Shown here piece by piece: positions 17,313 through 26,740 of a stretch of 64,000 nucleotides of DNA. The number at the start of each line of letters is the position of its first letter. Positions within the stretch are counted from its first letter, which is position 1. The notes under the pieces were generated by a model, which saw only the letters and a program-made list of their open reading frames with translations, made no database searches and had not been told where the DNA came from. Source of the stretch: a bacterium (GTDB lineage: Bacteria > AUK180); NCBI GenBank assembly GCA_023144005.1, contig JAGLGN010000024.1:1-64000 (forward strand). Direction: 5' to 3'. The position numbers and the translations under genes are program-made.

Positions 17313-18194
17313 TTGGAAAAACTCCTCGTTAAAGCCCAGGCCGTCACCGCTCAATTCCAACAGGAGAGCATTCTTTACGAAAGGGGAAAGATCTATTCGA
17401 CATTTCCGAATGCCGTAAATATTCTTCTGGACGGGACGGATGAACTGATAACCATTCAAAGGGAAGGGGTGCCGTATTCTCCCAATGCTATCTTTTGTAA
17501 TTGTGACGAACCGTATTCTCTTAAAAGAAACAGCGTATGTACATTTGAGGATGATATGATAAAATGCGGCAGCAAGGCGCTCTCTACCGCTTCATCTACG
17601 GTAATCGATAATCGCTTAACGAATCTCTCTCCTCCGCTGCGAATGGGATTGTCCGCCGCTACCAGAGAATATTTTACACAAGCATTTCCAGTTGAAAAGT
17701 GTAAATCGACCTTTTTATCATTTATACTGCACGGCAGGACTCCGAGTGAGGATCTTTTTTCAAAAGGAATAAAGCATCTGATTGACAAACTCAATCGTTA
17801 TATTAAATACCACCGCCCTGATGGAGCGATTTTCTTTCTGAACGAACATAAGGGCTTCGGAAGAGGATTGACCCCCGAGACCGATGATTTTTTTATCGGC
17901 TTGTTCGCCGCCTATATTCATTACTTGAAATACTTTCCTCTGATCAATATGACAGATCTGCTTCAGGTGAATAATGAAGCGATGAATATTTATTCGGTTA
18001 ATGTACAGAGGTCGATCCTGGGCGGATTCATGCCAGAACTTCTGATGGACGCGCTCGCGGGTGTGTCTTCCGAAGAAACAAAACAACTTGCCAAAGCTTC
18101 CCGGCTCATATCAAATTACGGGCATTCCTCAGGTGAGGATATGCTCTCCGGGATATTATTTTTCACTGCGCAGATGCAGCTCTTTTTAAGGTGA
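17313..18194 (+). CDS. allH: DUF2877 protein, AllH-like subunit of oxamate carbamoyltransferase
   Basis: 293 residues of the DUF2877 family (E. coli YlbF, later AllH). A conserved-looking block GFGRGLTPETDDFFIG is at about 188-203, and the GHSSGEDMLSG segment is near the C-terminus. In E. coli AllF, AllG and AllH together have been reported to form the oxamate carbamoyltransferase that turns oxalurate into oxamate and carbamoyl phosphate at the end of anaerobic allantoin breakdown; that assignment is from memory of the literature. The start is TTG at 17313 immediately after the preceding stop, with AAGGAG nine bases upstream. The stop overlaps the next gene region. Confidence 0.85.
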   Translation: MEKLLVKAQAVTAQFQQESILYERGKIYSTFPNAVNILLDGTDELITIQREGVPYSPNAIFCNCDEPYSLKRNSVCTFEDDMIKCGSKALSTASSTVIDNRLTNLSPPLRMGLSAATREYFTQAFPVEKCKSTFLSFILHGRTPSEDLFSKGIKHLIDKLNRYIKYHRPDGAIFFLNEHKGFGRGLTPETDDFFIGLFAAYIHYLKYFPLINMTDLLQVNNEAMNIYSVNVQRSILGGFMPELLMDALAGVSSEETKQLAKASRLISNYGHSSGEDMLSGILFFTAQMQLFLR

Positions 18195-18196
18195 GT

Positions 18197-19708
18197 ATGA
18201 AAAAGAACATAATTATACAAAAAAATTCTTATTTTGATTCGGTGGAATTGATGAAATTTTCAAAGGCCCTGAAAAAGCTTGAGAATATCAATGATGCCCA
18301 ATTGATCATGGGGACTGATGCCAATAAGAAATTCCTAATACAGATGGGACTGAAAGACGCGAAGATCGCTGACGCAGCACCGCTTGATCTGATCATCTAT
18401 ATGGAGAGTGAATCCGATCTTTCCGAGGAAGATATTATCCTCATGGTAGAGGAAGTGATGAGCAAAACGGCTTCCACCACTTCGTCGCTCTATGAGCCCT
18501 CATCAATTGATGGGGCTTTGAAGACATACAGGGATATGAATCTTGCTCTGATATCGGTACCCGGACAATATGCCGCATGGGAGGCATTGAACGCATTGAG
18601 AAATGATCTTCATGTTATGATATTCTCCGACAATGTTTCATTGGAAGATGAGATAAGATTAAAGACATTGGGAAAAGAGAAGGAACTTTTAGTGATGGGG
18701 CCGGATTGCGGGACCTCGATCATTAATAATATCCCACTGGGTTTTGCCAATCGCACGAATAAGGGCGGAGTAGGGCTCGTTTCCGCTTCCGGTACAGGCC
18801 TTCAGGCGGTAACCGCAATGGTGCATAATCTCGGCGGAGGCATATCTCAGGCGATCGGCACCGGCGGGCGAGACCTGTCTAAGGAAGTCGGCGGCATTAC
18901 TATGCTCATGGGTCTTGATGCCTTGATGGCGGATGAGAGCACCAAAATTATCGTCCTCATCTCCAAACCGCCCGCTACCGAGGTTGCCGACAAAATATTC
19001 AAGCGTGCTTCCGAGGGCTCTAAGCCCGTTATCATCTATTTCATCGGAGAGAATGTCGAGTCACCCCGAAAGGGAGATCTTTATTTCCCGAAAAACCTTT
19101 CTCATTGCGCTATAATGGCTGTAGCTCAGGAAAAATACGGCTCAATACCGGAGGAAATGCTTGATTATTCCACGGAATTCAGAAATACACCACCGCGCCC
19201 GGATACCGGCCTCTTTATCAGAGGGTTGTACACCGGAGGCACATTGGCGGACGAAGCGATAACCATACTTGCTTCAAACGGTGTTGATATCAATACCAAT
19301 CTTCATCATAAGGCGGCACGGCCTGTCAAAGACCCGCTTGTTTCGGAAGGCCATTGTATAATTGATCTGGGAGATGACTTTTTTACGCGCGGTAAGGCGC
19401 ATCCCATGATCGATCCGGCTTCACGGCAGGAGAGGTTACAAATGGAGATCAAAGACCCTTATACTGCGGTAATACTCCTTGATATCGTTCTTGGAGACGG
19501 TGCACATGAAGATATGGTCGACGCTCTTTCTCCCGCGCTGAGCGAGCACGGCGGCAAGATAATCTGTGCTTATGTATTGGGAACAGATCTCGATATTCAG
19601 GATATGGCCTCTCAACTCACAAAGTTGAAGGAGCTCGGAGTATTCTGTTTTGAATCACATTCTGATATGGTGGAATTCGCGTCAAAGGTCGTAGGGAGCT
19701 GGTCATGA
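18197..19708 (+). CDS. fdrA: FdrA / AllF, acyl-CoA-synthetase-like subunit
   Basis: 503 residues, closely following E. coli FdrA (AllF): ALISVPGQYAAWEA, MIFSDNVSLEDEI, LLVMGPDCGTSI (about 170-182), a Gly-rich ASGTGLQ, GTGGRDLSKEVGG and GLYTGGTLADEA. These are succinyl-CoA-synthetase-like CoA/ligase folds with the conserved Gly-Pro-Asp-Cys-Gly-Thr loop. It is one of three proposed oxamate carbamoyltransferase subunits. ATG 18197 with AAGGTGAG upstream is preferred over GTG 18191. Its end overlaps the start of a 63-residue gene by four bases. Confidence 0.93.
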   Translation: MKKNIIIQKNSYFDSVELMKFSKALKKLENINDAQLIMGTDANKKFLIQMGLKDAKIADAAPLDLIIYMESESDLSEEDIILMVEEVMSKTASTTSSLYEPSSIDGALKTYRDMNLALISVPGQYAAWEALNALRNDLHVMIFSDNVSLEDEIRLKTLGKEKELLVMGPDCGTSIINNIPLGFANRTNKGGVGLVSASGTGLQAVTAMVHNLGGGISQAIGTGGRDLSKEVGGITMLMGLDALMADESTKIIVLISKPPATEVADKIFKRASEGSKPVIIYFIGENVESPRKGDLYFPKNLSHCAIMAVAQEKYGSIPEEMLDYSTEFRNTPPRPDTGLFIRGLYTGGTLADEAITILASNGVDINTNLHHKAARPVKDPLVSEGHCIIDLGDDFFTRGKAHPMIDPASRQERLQMEIKDPYTAVILLDIVLGDGAHEDMVDALSPALSEHGGKIICAYVLGTDLDIQDMASQLTKLKELGVFCFESHSDMVEFASKVVGSWS

Positions 19709-19896
19709 AAAAGATCAATGAATTGTTTGTATCGAAGTTAAAGGTCTTGAATATCGGACTGAAGGATTTCAACGGAAATATTCTGAATTCCGGCGGAGAA
19801 TCTATTAATGTGAATTGGACACCTCCCGCGGACGGTGATCCGGAACTGCTTGAGATAATCCGAAAAATAAAAGAAAGTTCGGCGGCAGGGCAATAA
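19705..19896 (+). CDS. 63-residue protein resembling the AllG/FdrA junction module
   Basis: A small gene between fdrA and the DUF1116 gene, overlapping fdrA by four bases (ATGA) and ending ten bases before the next start. The protein has the pattern VLNIGLKDF...GGESINVNWTPPADGDPEL, which resembles a short segment (G-L-x-x-F ... V-x-W-x-P-P-A-x-G-D) that I recall from ends of larger FdrA or DUF1116 proteins. Here it would be a free-standing subunit. There is no signal peptide or membrane helix. Conserved order and coupling make it a real gene; its role is inferred only from context. Confidence 0.8.
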   Translation: MKKINELFVSKLKVLNIGLKDFNGNILNSGGESINVNWTPPADGDPELLEIIRKIKESSAAGQ

Positions 19897-19906
19897 GTTA
19901 GGAGTA

Positions 19907-21148
19907 ATGATGGATTTTAAAAAGATAAACGAGGAAGCTTTCAAGAAAATATTAGCGGCTGAGCCGGTGATCGCCGGCCTGGATATGGCAAAGAATGTGA
20001 TACCCGATCTGGACGACAGCACCTTTCTTCATGCAGGCCCTCCGGTTACCTGGGAAAAGATGTGCGGCCCTATGAAGGGCGGTATGATCGGCGGCATGCT
20101 GTATGAAGGACTGGCATCTACGGAAAAGGAAGCAGTAGAAAAACTGAGCTCAGGCGCGATCAATTTTGACCCATGTCATCATCATAGCACTGTAGGTCCG
20201 ATGGCAGGTGTGGTAACACCCAATATGCCGGTCTGGATAATAGAGAATAAAACCTATGGCAATAAGGCATACTGCACTTTGAATGAGGGCCTTGGCAAGG
20301 TATTGCGCTACGGCGCATTCGCTCCTGAAGTAATAGAGAGATTGAATTGGATGCGTGATATATTGTATCCGGTATTAAAAATGATATTTGAAAAATGCGA
20401 CCCGCTGTATATGAAGCCGATCATCGCCCAAGCTCTTCAGATGGGTGATGAGGGTCATAATAGAAATCGCGCGGGAACCTCTCTGTTTCTCAGGATAATC
20501 GGGCCTTATCTCATCGAAGCCGATATTCCCAATAAGGATAAGGTGGATGTCTTTAAATTCATCGACGCCAATGACCATTTCTTTTTAAACCTTACAATGC
20601 CCGCGGCAAAATGTACCACAGAGGCGATCGAAGGCATTGAAGGTTGTTCGATCGTTACAGTCATGGCGCGTAACGGCACCGACCTCGGTATCCGTATAGC
20701 GGGCCTTCCCGGTGAATGGTTCACCGGTCCCGCCCAATCCGTGGAAGGCTTATACCTTCCGGGCTTCTCCGAAGAAGACGCCAACCCCGATATTGGGGAT
20801 TCCACGATCACGGAAACCGGAGGCATCGGCGCATTCGCAATGGCGGCCGCTCCCGCGATAATAGGATTTGTGGGCGGTACCGTACAGGACGCGATTGATT
20901 ATACACTGAAGATGTATGAGATATCTGTCGGTGAAAATGATATCTTCAAGATCCCCGCCCTTGATTTCAGGGGAACTCCCACAGGCATTGATATAGTTAA
21001 GGTCGTGGAAAGCGGCATACTGCCGAGAATAAATACAGGGATCGCCCATAAAGACCCCGGTGTCGGGCAGATCGGAGCGGGCCTGACCTTCCCTCCGAAG
21101 AATGTATTTTCAGATGCTTTGAAGAGATTCGGCGAAAGGTACCTTTAA
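19907..21148 (+). CDS. allG: DUF1116 protein, AllG-like subunit
   Basis: 413 residues of the DUF1116 family (E. coli YlbE, later AllG). Visible landmarks are GPPVTWEKMCGPMKGGMIG (about 45-63), DPCHHHSTVGPMAGV (about 89-103), GDEGHNRNRAGTSL and NGTDLGIRIAGLPGEWF. This is the third proposed component of oxamate carbamoyltransferase. AGGAG lies upstream of a double ATG (19907 and 19910); either may be used. It is followed, after 39 bases, by a class III CoA-transferase gene in the same orientation. Confidence 0.92.
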   Translation: MMDFKKINEEAFKKILAAEPVIAGLDMAKNVIPDLDDSTFLHAGPPVTWEKMCGPMKGGMIGGMLYEGLASTEKEAVEKLSSGAINFDPCHHHSTVGPMAGVVTPNMPVWIIENKTYGNKAYCTLNEGLGKVLRYGAFAPEVIERLNWMRDILYPVLKMIFEKCDPLYMKPIIAQALQMGDEGHNRNRAGTSLFLRIIGPYLIEADIPNKDKVDVFKFIDANDHFFLNLTMPAAKCTTEAIEGIEGCSIVTVMARNGTDLGIRIAGLPGEWFTGPAQSVEGLYLPGFSEEDANPDIGDSTITETGGIGAFAMAAAPAIIGFVGGTVQDAIDYTLKMYEISVGENDIFKIPALDFRGTPTGIDIVKVVESGILPRINTGIAHKDPGVGQIGAGLTFPPKNVFSDALKRFGERYL

Positions 21149-21187
21149 TGGCTGCTTTGGATCTCAAGAATATTTACTGGAGATAAT

Positions 21188-22390
21188 ATGAAAAAGAAGA
21201 AAATTAAAGCCCCGTTTGAAGGCCTCCGTGTCCTTGATCTTTCAAGGGTACTCGCGGGTCCTTACGCGACAATGATGCTCGCCGAAATGGGCGCTGAGAT
21301 CATAAAGATAGAAATGCCCGTGACCGGAGATGATTCCCGTCATTTCGGGCCTTTCATCAATGGAAAGAGCGGATACTTCTCTTCCATTAACAGGGGTAAA
21401 AAGAGTATTACGCTGAATTTGAAAAAAGAAGAAGGGCTTCAGGTGTTCAGGGAATTACTGAAAACAGCGGATATAGTAGTTGAAAATTACAGGCCCGGCA
21501 CCACAAAGAAGCTGGGAATAGATTTCGAGGCCCTCAAGAAGATCAAAAAGGACATCATCTATGCGGCGTGTTCGGGTTTCGGACATTCTGGGCCTCTGTC
21601 AACTTTTCCCGCCTATGATATGATAGTTCAGGCAATGGGCGGGATCATGAGCATTACAGGAGAAGCGGGAGGCCAACCCGTAAGAGTGGGTACTTCAGTG
21701 GGAGATATCACAGCAGCATTATTTACCGTGAACGGCATTTCCGCCGCTCTCTATCACAGGGAGAAAACGGGCGAAGGCGCCTTCATCGATGTCGCTATGC
21801 TCGATTCACAGGTCGCGATATTGGAAAACGCGATAGTGAGGTATGTGACTTCGGGAGAATCGCCTACTCCACTGGGAACTCGGCATCCTTCCATTACTCC
21901 GTTCCAGGGATTTACCACAAAGGATTCTCATATCATTATCGCCGCAGGGAACGATCGTCTCTGGGAGGCCTTATGCAGGGCTCTGAAGCGTGAAGAGCTT
22001 CTGGACTCAGAAGATTACAAGACTAATGACCTGCGAACGGAAAATCATGATAAATTGATACCCGAACTGGAGAAAACGATACTCGGCAAAACAACACAGC
22101 AATGGATGGATATCCTTTCTGACGCGAAAGTCCCATCCAGCCCGATCAATGATGTTTCGGGTGTGTTTGCCAATCCGCAGGTCAAAGCGAGAAACATGCT
22201 TGTAAACGCAAGGGACTCGAAGGGAAAAGATCTTCCAATGGCAGGCAATCCCGTCAAAATGAATATCCTTGAAGATAAATCCACCAGGGCTCCAGCTCCA
22301 GATCTGGGAGAGAACACGGAAGAGATCCTGAGATCGATCGGATATGATGATAAAAAGATAAAAACACTGAAAGAACATGGTGTGATATAG
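21188..22390 (+). CDS. CaiB/BaiF (class III) CoA-transferase
   Basis: 400 residues. The N-terminal LRVLDLSRVLAGPYATMMLAEMGAEIIKIE is the family hallmark (about 13-42). The catalytic Asp that forms the acyl anhydride in formyl-CoA transferase corresponds to D173 in GTSVGDITAAL. Class III enzymes move CoA between carboxylic acids such as oxalate, formate and succinate. Next to AllFGH, an oxamate- or oxalate-related acid is a reasonable guess (inference). The start has a GGAG site and the gene ends the 13661-22390 operon; a repeat mosaic follows directly. Confidence 0.93.
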   Translation: MKKKKIKAPFEGLRVLDLSRVLAGPYATMMLAEMGAEIIKIEMPVTGDDSRHFGPFINGKSGYFSSINRGKKSITLNLKKEEGLQVFRELLKTADIVVENYRPGTTKKLGIDFEALKKIKKDIIYAACSGFGHSGPLSTFPAYDMIVQAMGGIMSITGEAGGQPVRVGTSVGDITAALFTVNGISAALYHREKTGEGAFIDVAMLDSQVAILENAIVRYVTSGESPTPLGTRHPSITPFQGFTTKDSHIIIAAGNDRLWEALCRALKREELLDSEDYKTNDLRTENHDKLIPELEKTILGKTTQQWMDILSDAKVPSSPINDVSGVFANPQVKARNMLVNARDSKGKDLPMAGNPVKMNILEDKSTRAPAPDLGENTEEILRSIGYDDKKIKTLKEHGVI

Positions 22391-22750
22391 TGAACAGTGA
22401 CAAGTATTCAAGTGTGAAGTGTAAAGTGTGAAGTGTAAAGTGGAAAAATACAATGAATCGGAAAAAAGAATGAATAATTGTGAGACTGAGAAGAATTATA
22501 TTTGTCATTCTGAAAGAGCGGTAGCGACCGAAGAATCCATCTGGTATTTGTTTCTTGTGTTTTCCTCACACTGTTCATTGTTCACTATTCACTATTCATT
22601 ATGCATATGCCTACAAACTTATCACCCTATCATCCTACAACCCGGCTATCTATTTCTCAACCTTGAACTTTTGAACCTTTCAACTTTTAAACCTGCGAAC
22701 CTGCGAACTTGGAACATTGGAATGAACAATGGAGAATGAACAATGAAATA
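22391..22750. repeat. Mosaic intergenic repeats, no gene
   Basis: In order: GTGAAGT/GTAAAGT heptads (22412-22442), a covarying hairpin-type repeat (about 22500-22550, GTCATTCTGAAAGAG ... GAATCCATCTGGTATTTG), GTTCATTGTTCACTATTCAC heptads, the CTTATCACCCTATCATCC block (22617-22640), a CTGCGAACCTGCGAACTT block (22693-22710). No coding potential beyond repeat-driven frames. Confidence 0.82.
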
Positions 22751-22762
22751 TGGAGGTATCTT

Positions 22763-23530
22763 ATGATATTTAACAAAATGTATGACCTGACCCAGCCGAT
22801 AGGTGTTCAGACACCACCGTGGCCGACCTATGAACCGCTTCAATTGAAATATTTTAAAAGATTGTCAAGCAACGGCGCAAATGGACAGGTGTTGACAACA
22901 TCCAATCATGTCGGAACGCATCTTGACGGCGAAAGGCATTTCTGGACAGCAGGCAGGGATATCGCGAGTTTACCGCTTGATTATCTGGTTTCTGACGGCG
23001 TTGTCGTGGATCTTTCCGATATGGCGGAGGATTACGGTATTTACACTTCGAAGGACATCGAAGACAGAGTTGAAGTAAAGGAAGGAGATATCCTTATCAT
23101 TAATACCGGCTATCACAAATATGCCTGGGACCAGCCGGAAGCGGATGAGCAGAGATATATGATGATGCATCCCGGCCCCGCGATGGAATTCGCTCATTGG
23201 GCGATCAAGAAAAAACTCAAATGGATCGGAGTGGACTGCGGAAGCGCGGATCATCCTTTCAATACCAAGATCAGAGATTGGCGGCCGGACCTCGCGAAAA
23301 AGGCGGATGCTTATCTTAAAGACAAATACGGCAAAGGGCTTGAAGAGATATTCCCCGGTGACCATTATCAATTAATGCATGTGGTCATGTTTCCCAAACA
23401 TATCATCCACGCTGAAAATCTGGGTGGTGAGATCGATGAAATACTGAACAGAAGACTGACAGTAGGATTCTTCCCATGGCGTTTTGTGGGCGGAGAATCT
23501 TCGATCGGCAGATGCGTGGCCTTTGAATAA
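22763..23530 (+). CDS. Cyclase family (PF04199) metal-dependent hydrolase
   Basis: 255 residues from ATG 22763, which is preceded by GGAGGT at five bases; the longer open frame upstream runs through repeats. The metal-binding motif HVGTHLDGERHF is at 49-60, matching H-x-G-T-H-x-D-x-P/x-x-H of the kynurenine formamidase/cyclase family, and a later Asp/His set is near IGVDCGSADHP. Members hydrolyse amides, imides or cyclic ureides such as isatin and N-formylkynurenine. In this neighbourhood a ring-opening amidohydrolase for a purine breakdown product is plausible but unproven. Confidence 0.9.
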   Translation: MIFNKMYDLTQPIGVQTPPWPTYEPLQLKYFKRLSSNGANGQVLTTSNHVGTHLDGERHFWTAGRDIASLPLDYLVSDGVVVDLSDMAEDYGIYTSKDIEDRVEVKEGDILIINTGYHKYAWDQPEADEQRYMMMHPGPAMEFAHWAIKKKLKWIGVDCGSADHPFNTKIRDWRPDLAKKADAYLKDKYGKGLEEIFPGDHYQLMHVVMFPKHIIHAENLGGEIDEILNRRLTVGFFPWRFVGGESSIGRCVAFE

Positions 23531-23775
23531 CGCGCTTCGCAGTAGCGCAGTGGACCCAGGGACAAGTGGACAAGGTACAAGGTATAAGGGACAAGGGACA
23601 AGGGACAGGGCACAGGGACAAGTGGACAAGGTACAAGTGGGGATAAAGAAATGAATAATGAAAAATTGGAAAGAGTATTAAGAGTAATTGTCCATTGTCA
23701 ATTGTCCATTGTCAATTTCTCAACTAACATCCAACCTCTAGCCTCTATTTGCGTATCAGAACACAAATTAAGGGA
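23531..23775. repeat. Heptanucleotide repeat mosaic, no gene
   Basis: A GCGCTTCGCAGTAGCGC hairpin-like word (23533-23549), long GGACAAG/GTACAAG heptads (23560-23640), then GTATTAAGAGTAATTGTCC followed by ATTGTCA/ATTGTCC heptads (23668-23715) and a CCAACCTCTAGCCTCTA block. The GTATTAAGAGTAATTGTC word recurs at about 51437 and, inverted, at about 11455. Confidence 0.83.
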
Positions 23776-23788
23776 GGTTAGTTAGGAA

Positions 23789-24610
23789 ATGAAAAAATTT
23801 ACCCTGGGAATAGTCCAGATATCATCCTCGGAAAGCATTGAAGCCAATTGCAAAAAGGCGTTCAGCTTTATCGATCAGTGCATTGATGAATGCGGCGCGG
23901 AATTGGTGGTGCTTCCCGAAACTGTGACGACAGGATTCAATCCGGGCATCTCCCCTGAAGCTCTCGCCGGGCTATCCCGGACACAATTGCCTGAGTGGCT
24001 CGATCGCGCAAAGAACAAGGCGAAGGAAAAGGGGATTTATTTGACCTGGCCCACATATGAATCATCCGAAGACAGCAAGGCAGTTTTCAATACGGTATAT
24101 TTGATCTCACCGTCAGGTGATATCGTAGGGAAGTATAGAAAGACACATCTCTTTCCGACGGAAAGGCCCGAAAATGGCGGCTGGTCCGTTGCGGGAAATG
24201 ATACCCCGGTATTTGACACTCCATTGGGAAAGATCGGTATCATCATCTGTTTTGACGGTGACTTCCCATTGCTCTCGATGAAATTGGCCGAAAAGGGCGC
24301 GCAGATCATTTTAAGGCCGTCCGCTTTTTTGAGAAGCTATGATATCTGGAAATTGACAAATCGTGCCCGCGCCTATGATAATCATGTCTTTGTAGCAGGG
24401 GCTAATTGTACAGGGACCGACCCGTCCGGAACCATTTACTACGGCAATTCAATGATCGTTTCGCCCACCGGACAGGTGCTCGCACACGCCAGAGGAGTTG
24501 AGGGAGTGATATATTGCGATATCGATCCGCAGGAGCTTGACAAGATAACTTTCGGCTCCTCGGAAAAGAGGATATTTGACCATTTAAAAGATCAAAATCA
24601 AAATATTTAA
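23789..24610 (+). CDS. Carbon-nitrogen hydrolase (nitrilase superfamily amidase)
   Basis: 273 residues with the complete catalytic triad of the superfamily: Glu44 in VLPETVTTGF, Lys118 in YRKTHLFPTERP and Cys154 in IIICFDGDFP. There is no signal peptide, so it is cytoplasmic. Such enzymes hydrolyse linear amides or N-carbamoyl compounds, releasing ammonia, which suits the adjacent nitrogen-catabolic genes. It is followed nine bases later by an S9 peptidase gene in the same orientation. A GGAGG sequence lies about 16 bases before the ATG and TAGGA is closer. Confidence 0.93.
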   Translation: MKKFTLGIVQISSSESIEANCKKAFSFIDQCIDECGAELVVLPETVTTGFNPGISPEALAGLSRTQLPEWLDRAKNKAKEKGIYLTWPTYESSEDSKAVFNTVYLISPSGDIVGKYRKTHLFPTERPENGGWSVAGNDTPVFDTPLGKIGIIICFDGDFPLLSMKLAEKGAQIILRPSAFLRSYDIWKLTNRARAYDNHVFVAGANCTGTDPSGTIYYGNSMIVSPTGQVLAHARGVEGVIYCDIDPQELDKITFGSSEKRIFDHLKDQNQNI

Positions 24611-24619
24611 GAGGGAAAT

Positions 24620-26629
24620 ATGAAAAGAGCTATCAGAGCTGAAGATCTCTACAAATTCAAAGAGATAGGGGGATTTGACCTTTCAAATGATGGGTCTAAA
24701 TGCATATATTCTGTTTCAAGGACCGACAGGAAAACGCTCAAGAAATATTCAGATCTATTTTTAAAGGAGCTTCCCTCCGGTAAAACAAAGAAGTTCACTT
24801 CCGGCAAATATGTGGACAGTGACGCTAAGTTCTCGCCTTGCGGAAAAACGATAGCCTTCCTGTCCAATCGGGAGAATGAGAAGATACCTCAATTGTATTT
24901 TATTGATGTTGACGGCGGAGAGGCAAAGAAGGTCACCGATATCAAGGGAAGCATATTGGAGTATGAATGGTCTCCCGACGGAAGCCGGATCGTCTTGACC
25001 GTGCAATTATTTGACCCGGAAACGATACAATTAATAGAAGACCCCAAGAAGAAGGAATTGGGGATAAGAGTTCGGCACATCAAGAGAGTACTGTTCAAAA
25101 TGGATGCCATGGGCTACCGTCAGAAGGAAAGAATGCATCTCTGGGTTCTTGAATCCAAGAGCGGAAAGCTGGAGCAATTGACATTCGGGGATATCCCGGA
25201 TGAGAGCTCTCCCGCCTGGAGTCCGGATGGAAAGAAGATAGCGTATATCACCAATCTGACATCTGATCCGGACCTTGACCCGAATAATGATGATATTGTT
25301 ATCATGTCGGTCTCATCACGCAGGAAAAAAGTATTGAAAACCCCTCGAGGAGCCAAGTGGGGAATAACCTTTTCAGAAGATGGAAAAGAGTTCATATATC
25401 TCGGCAAACCGGGATTGATTGAGGGCTGGCGCCATGCGCGGCTGTATAAATGCTCAATATCCGGTAACTTCGGTGTTACTGACTACTCAAGCAAATGGGA
25501 CCTTGATATCGGGGGCTGGACGATCAATGATCTCGCTGGATATTCCGGCAGCACCACACCTGTCTGGGACCACAAAAGCGGGACGGTCTATTTTACCGTA
25601 GCAAAAGAAGGTGAATCTCATCTATATTCTTTTAACCTCATAAGTAAAGAAGGCCCGGAACAGATCACCGAAGAGAAAGGCGTTCTTATCGGATTTTCAA
25701 TGGATTCGGATGTCTCCGCGATGGTGTATCTTTTCGGGAATATGACGGATCCCGGGGAACTCTATTTCAAAAAGCTCGAGGGCGATACGGCAAAGCGTAT
25801 CTCTTCCGTGAACACTACACTGATGAATAGTGTCGATCTGGGAACCATTGAAGAGACCTGGTTTAAAGGACCCTCGAGACAACCGCTTCAGGGGTGGATC
25901 ATCAAACCTCCTGATTTTGACCCGAAGAAGAAGTACCCTTCCATCCTTGAGATACACGGCGGCCCGAGAGTGCAGTACGGCAATCTGTTCATGCATGAAT
26001 TCTTCTTCCTTGCCTCAAAGGGCTATATTGTATATTTTTCAAACCCGCGCGGCGGCACAGGATACGGCGAAAAACACTCAAAGGCGATCTGGAATGCCTG
26101 GGGTACCGTGGACTATGATGACCTGATGGCATGGACTGACCGTATTTGCCAGGAGAAATATATCGACAGGAAAAGAATGGGTGTTACCGGAGGAAGCTAC
26201 GGCGGTTACATGACCAATTGGATCATCGGACATACCAAGAGATTCAAGGCGGCCGTTTCACAGCGTGGCGTCTCCAATCTGATCAGCATGTACGGCTCAA
26301 GTGATTTCAACTGGTGCTTTCAGATGGAATTCGGCAATGTTCCCCCTTGGGAAAATGTAGATAATTATTGGGAGCAGTCTCCGATGAAGCATATAGGCAA
26401 CGCGAAAACACCCACGCTCGTCATCCATTCTGAGCAGGATCTCAGATGCGCTCAGGAGCAGGGCGAACAGATATTCGTCGCCCTTAAAAAGCTGGGTGTT
26501 GACACCGAGCTGGTGCTTTTTCCCGCCGAACCTCACGGCCTCTCCCGTGGCGGGAGAACCGACAGAAGGATCTCCAGATTAGAACATATTCTCAGGTGGT
26601 TTGATCTGTATTTGAAATCAGCCAAATAA
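24620..26629 (+). CDS. S9 family prolyl oligopeptidase-like peptidase
   Basis: 669 residues: an N-terminal beta-propeller of TolB/WD40-like blades (about 1-400, with repeated SPDG/SPCG blade turns at KFSPCGKTIAF, WSPDGSRIVL and WSPDGKKIAYI) and a C-terminal alpha/beta hydrolase. The nucleophile is the Ser of GGSYGGYM (about 526), the Asp lies in SEQDLRC (about 607) and the His in EPHGLSRGG (about 638). There is no signal peptide, suggesting a cytoplasmic peptide hydrolase or acylaminoacyl-peptidase. It is coupled to the nitrilase gene and ends at 26629, where the palindrome-rich regulatory region begins. Confidence 0.95.
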   Translation: MKRAIRAEDLYKFKEIGGFDLSNDGSKCIYSVSRTDRKTLKKYSDLFLKELPSGKTKKFTSGKYVDSDAKFSPCGKTIAFLSNRENEKIPQLYFIDVDGGEAKKVTDIKGSILEYEWSPDGSRIVLTVQLFDPETIQLIEDPKKKELGIRVRHIKRVLFKMDAMGYRQKERMHLWVLESKSGKLEQLTFGDIPDESSPAWSPDGKKIAYITNLTSDPDLDPNNDDIVIMSVSSRRKKVLKTPRGAKWGITFSEDGKEFIYLGKPGLIEGWRHARLYKCSISGNFGVTDYSSKWDLDIGGWTINDLAGYSGSTTPVWDHKSGTVYFTVAKEGESHLYSFNLISKEGPEQITEEKGVLIGFSMDSDVSAMVYLFGNMTDPGELYFKKLEGDTAKRISSVNTTLMNSVDLGTIEETWFKGPSRQPLQGWIIKPPDFDPKKKYPSILEIHGGPRVQYGNLFMHEFFFLASKGYIVYFSNPRGGTGYGEKHSKAIWNAWGTVDYDDLMAWTDRICQEKYIDRKRMGVTGGSYGGYMTNWIIGHTKRFKAAVSQRGVSNLISMYGSSDFNWCFQMEFGNVPPWENVDNYWEQSPMKHIGNAKTPTLVIHSEQDLRCAQEQGEQIFVALKKLGVDTELVLFPAEPHGLSRGGRTDRRISRLEHILRWFDLYLKSAK

Positions 26630-26686
26630 TAAGGTTTTCTGCTTGATGGGAATGATACAAGTTCTGTGAAATATATATTGACTCGG

Positions 26687-26712
26687 CGTATCTTCGTATA
26701 TACGAAGATACG
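26687..26712. promoter_or_regulatory. 26-bp perfect palindrome, probable operator of the ArsR-like gene
   Basis: CGTATCTTCGTAT followed by its exact reverse complement. It sits between a TTGACT -35-like hexamer (26678-26683) and the regulator's ribosome-binding site, so a bound dimer would block transcription: the geometry of an autoregulated operator. The 37-bp stretch 26682-26718 is repeated with one visible change at 27036-27072, just past the gene's stop codon. Confidence 0.6.
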
Positions 26713-26740
26713 AAGATAGGGAATATGAAAAGAGGTAAGA

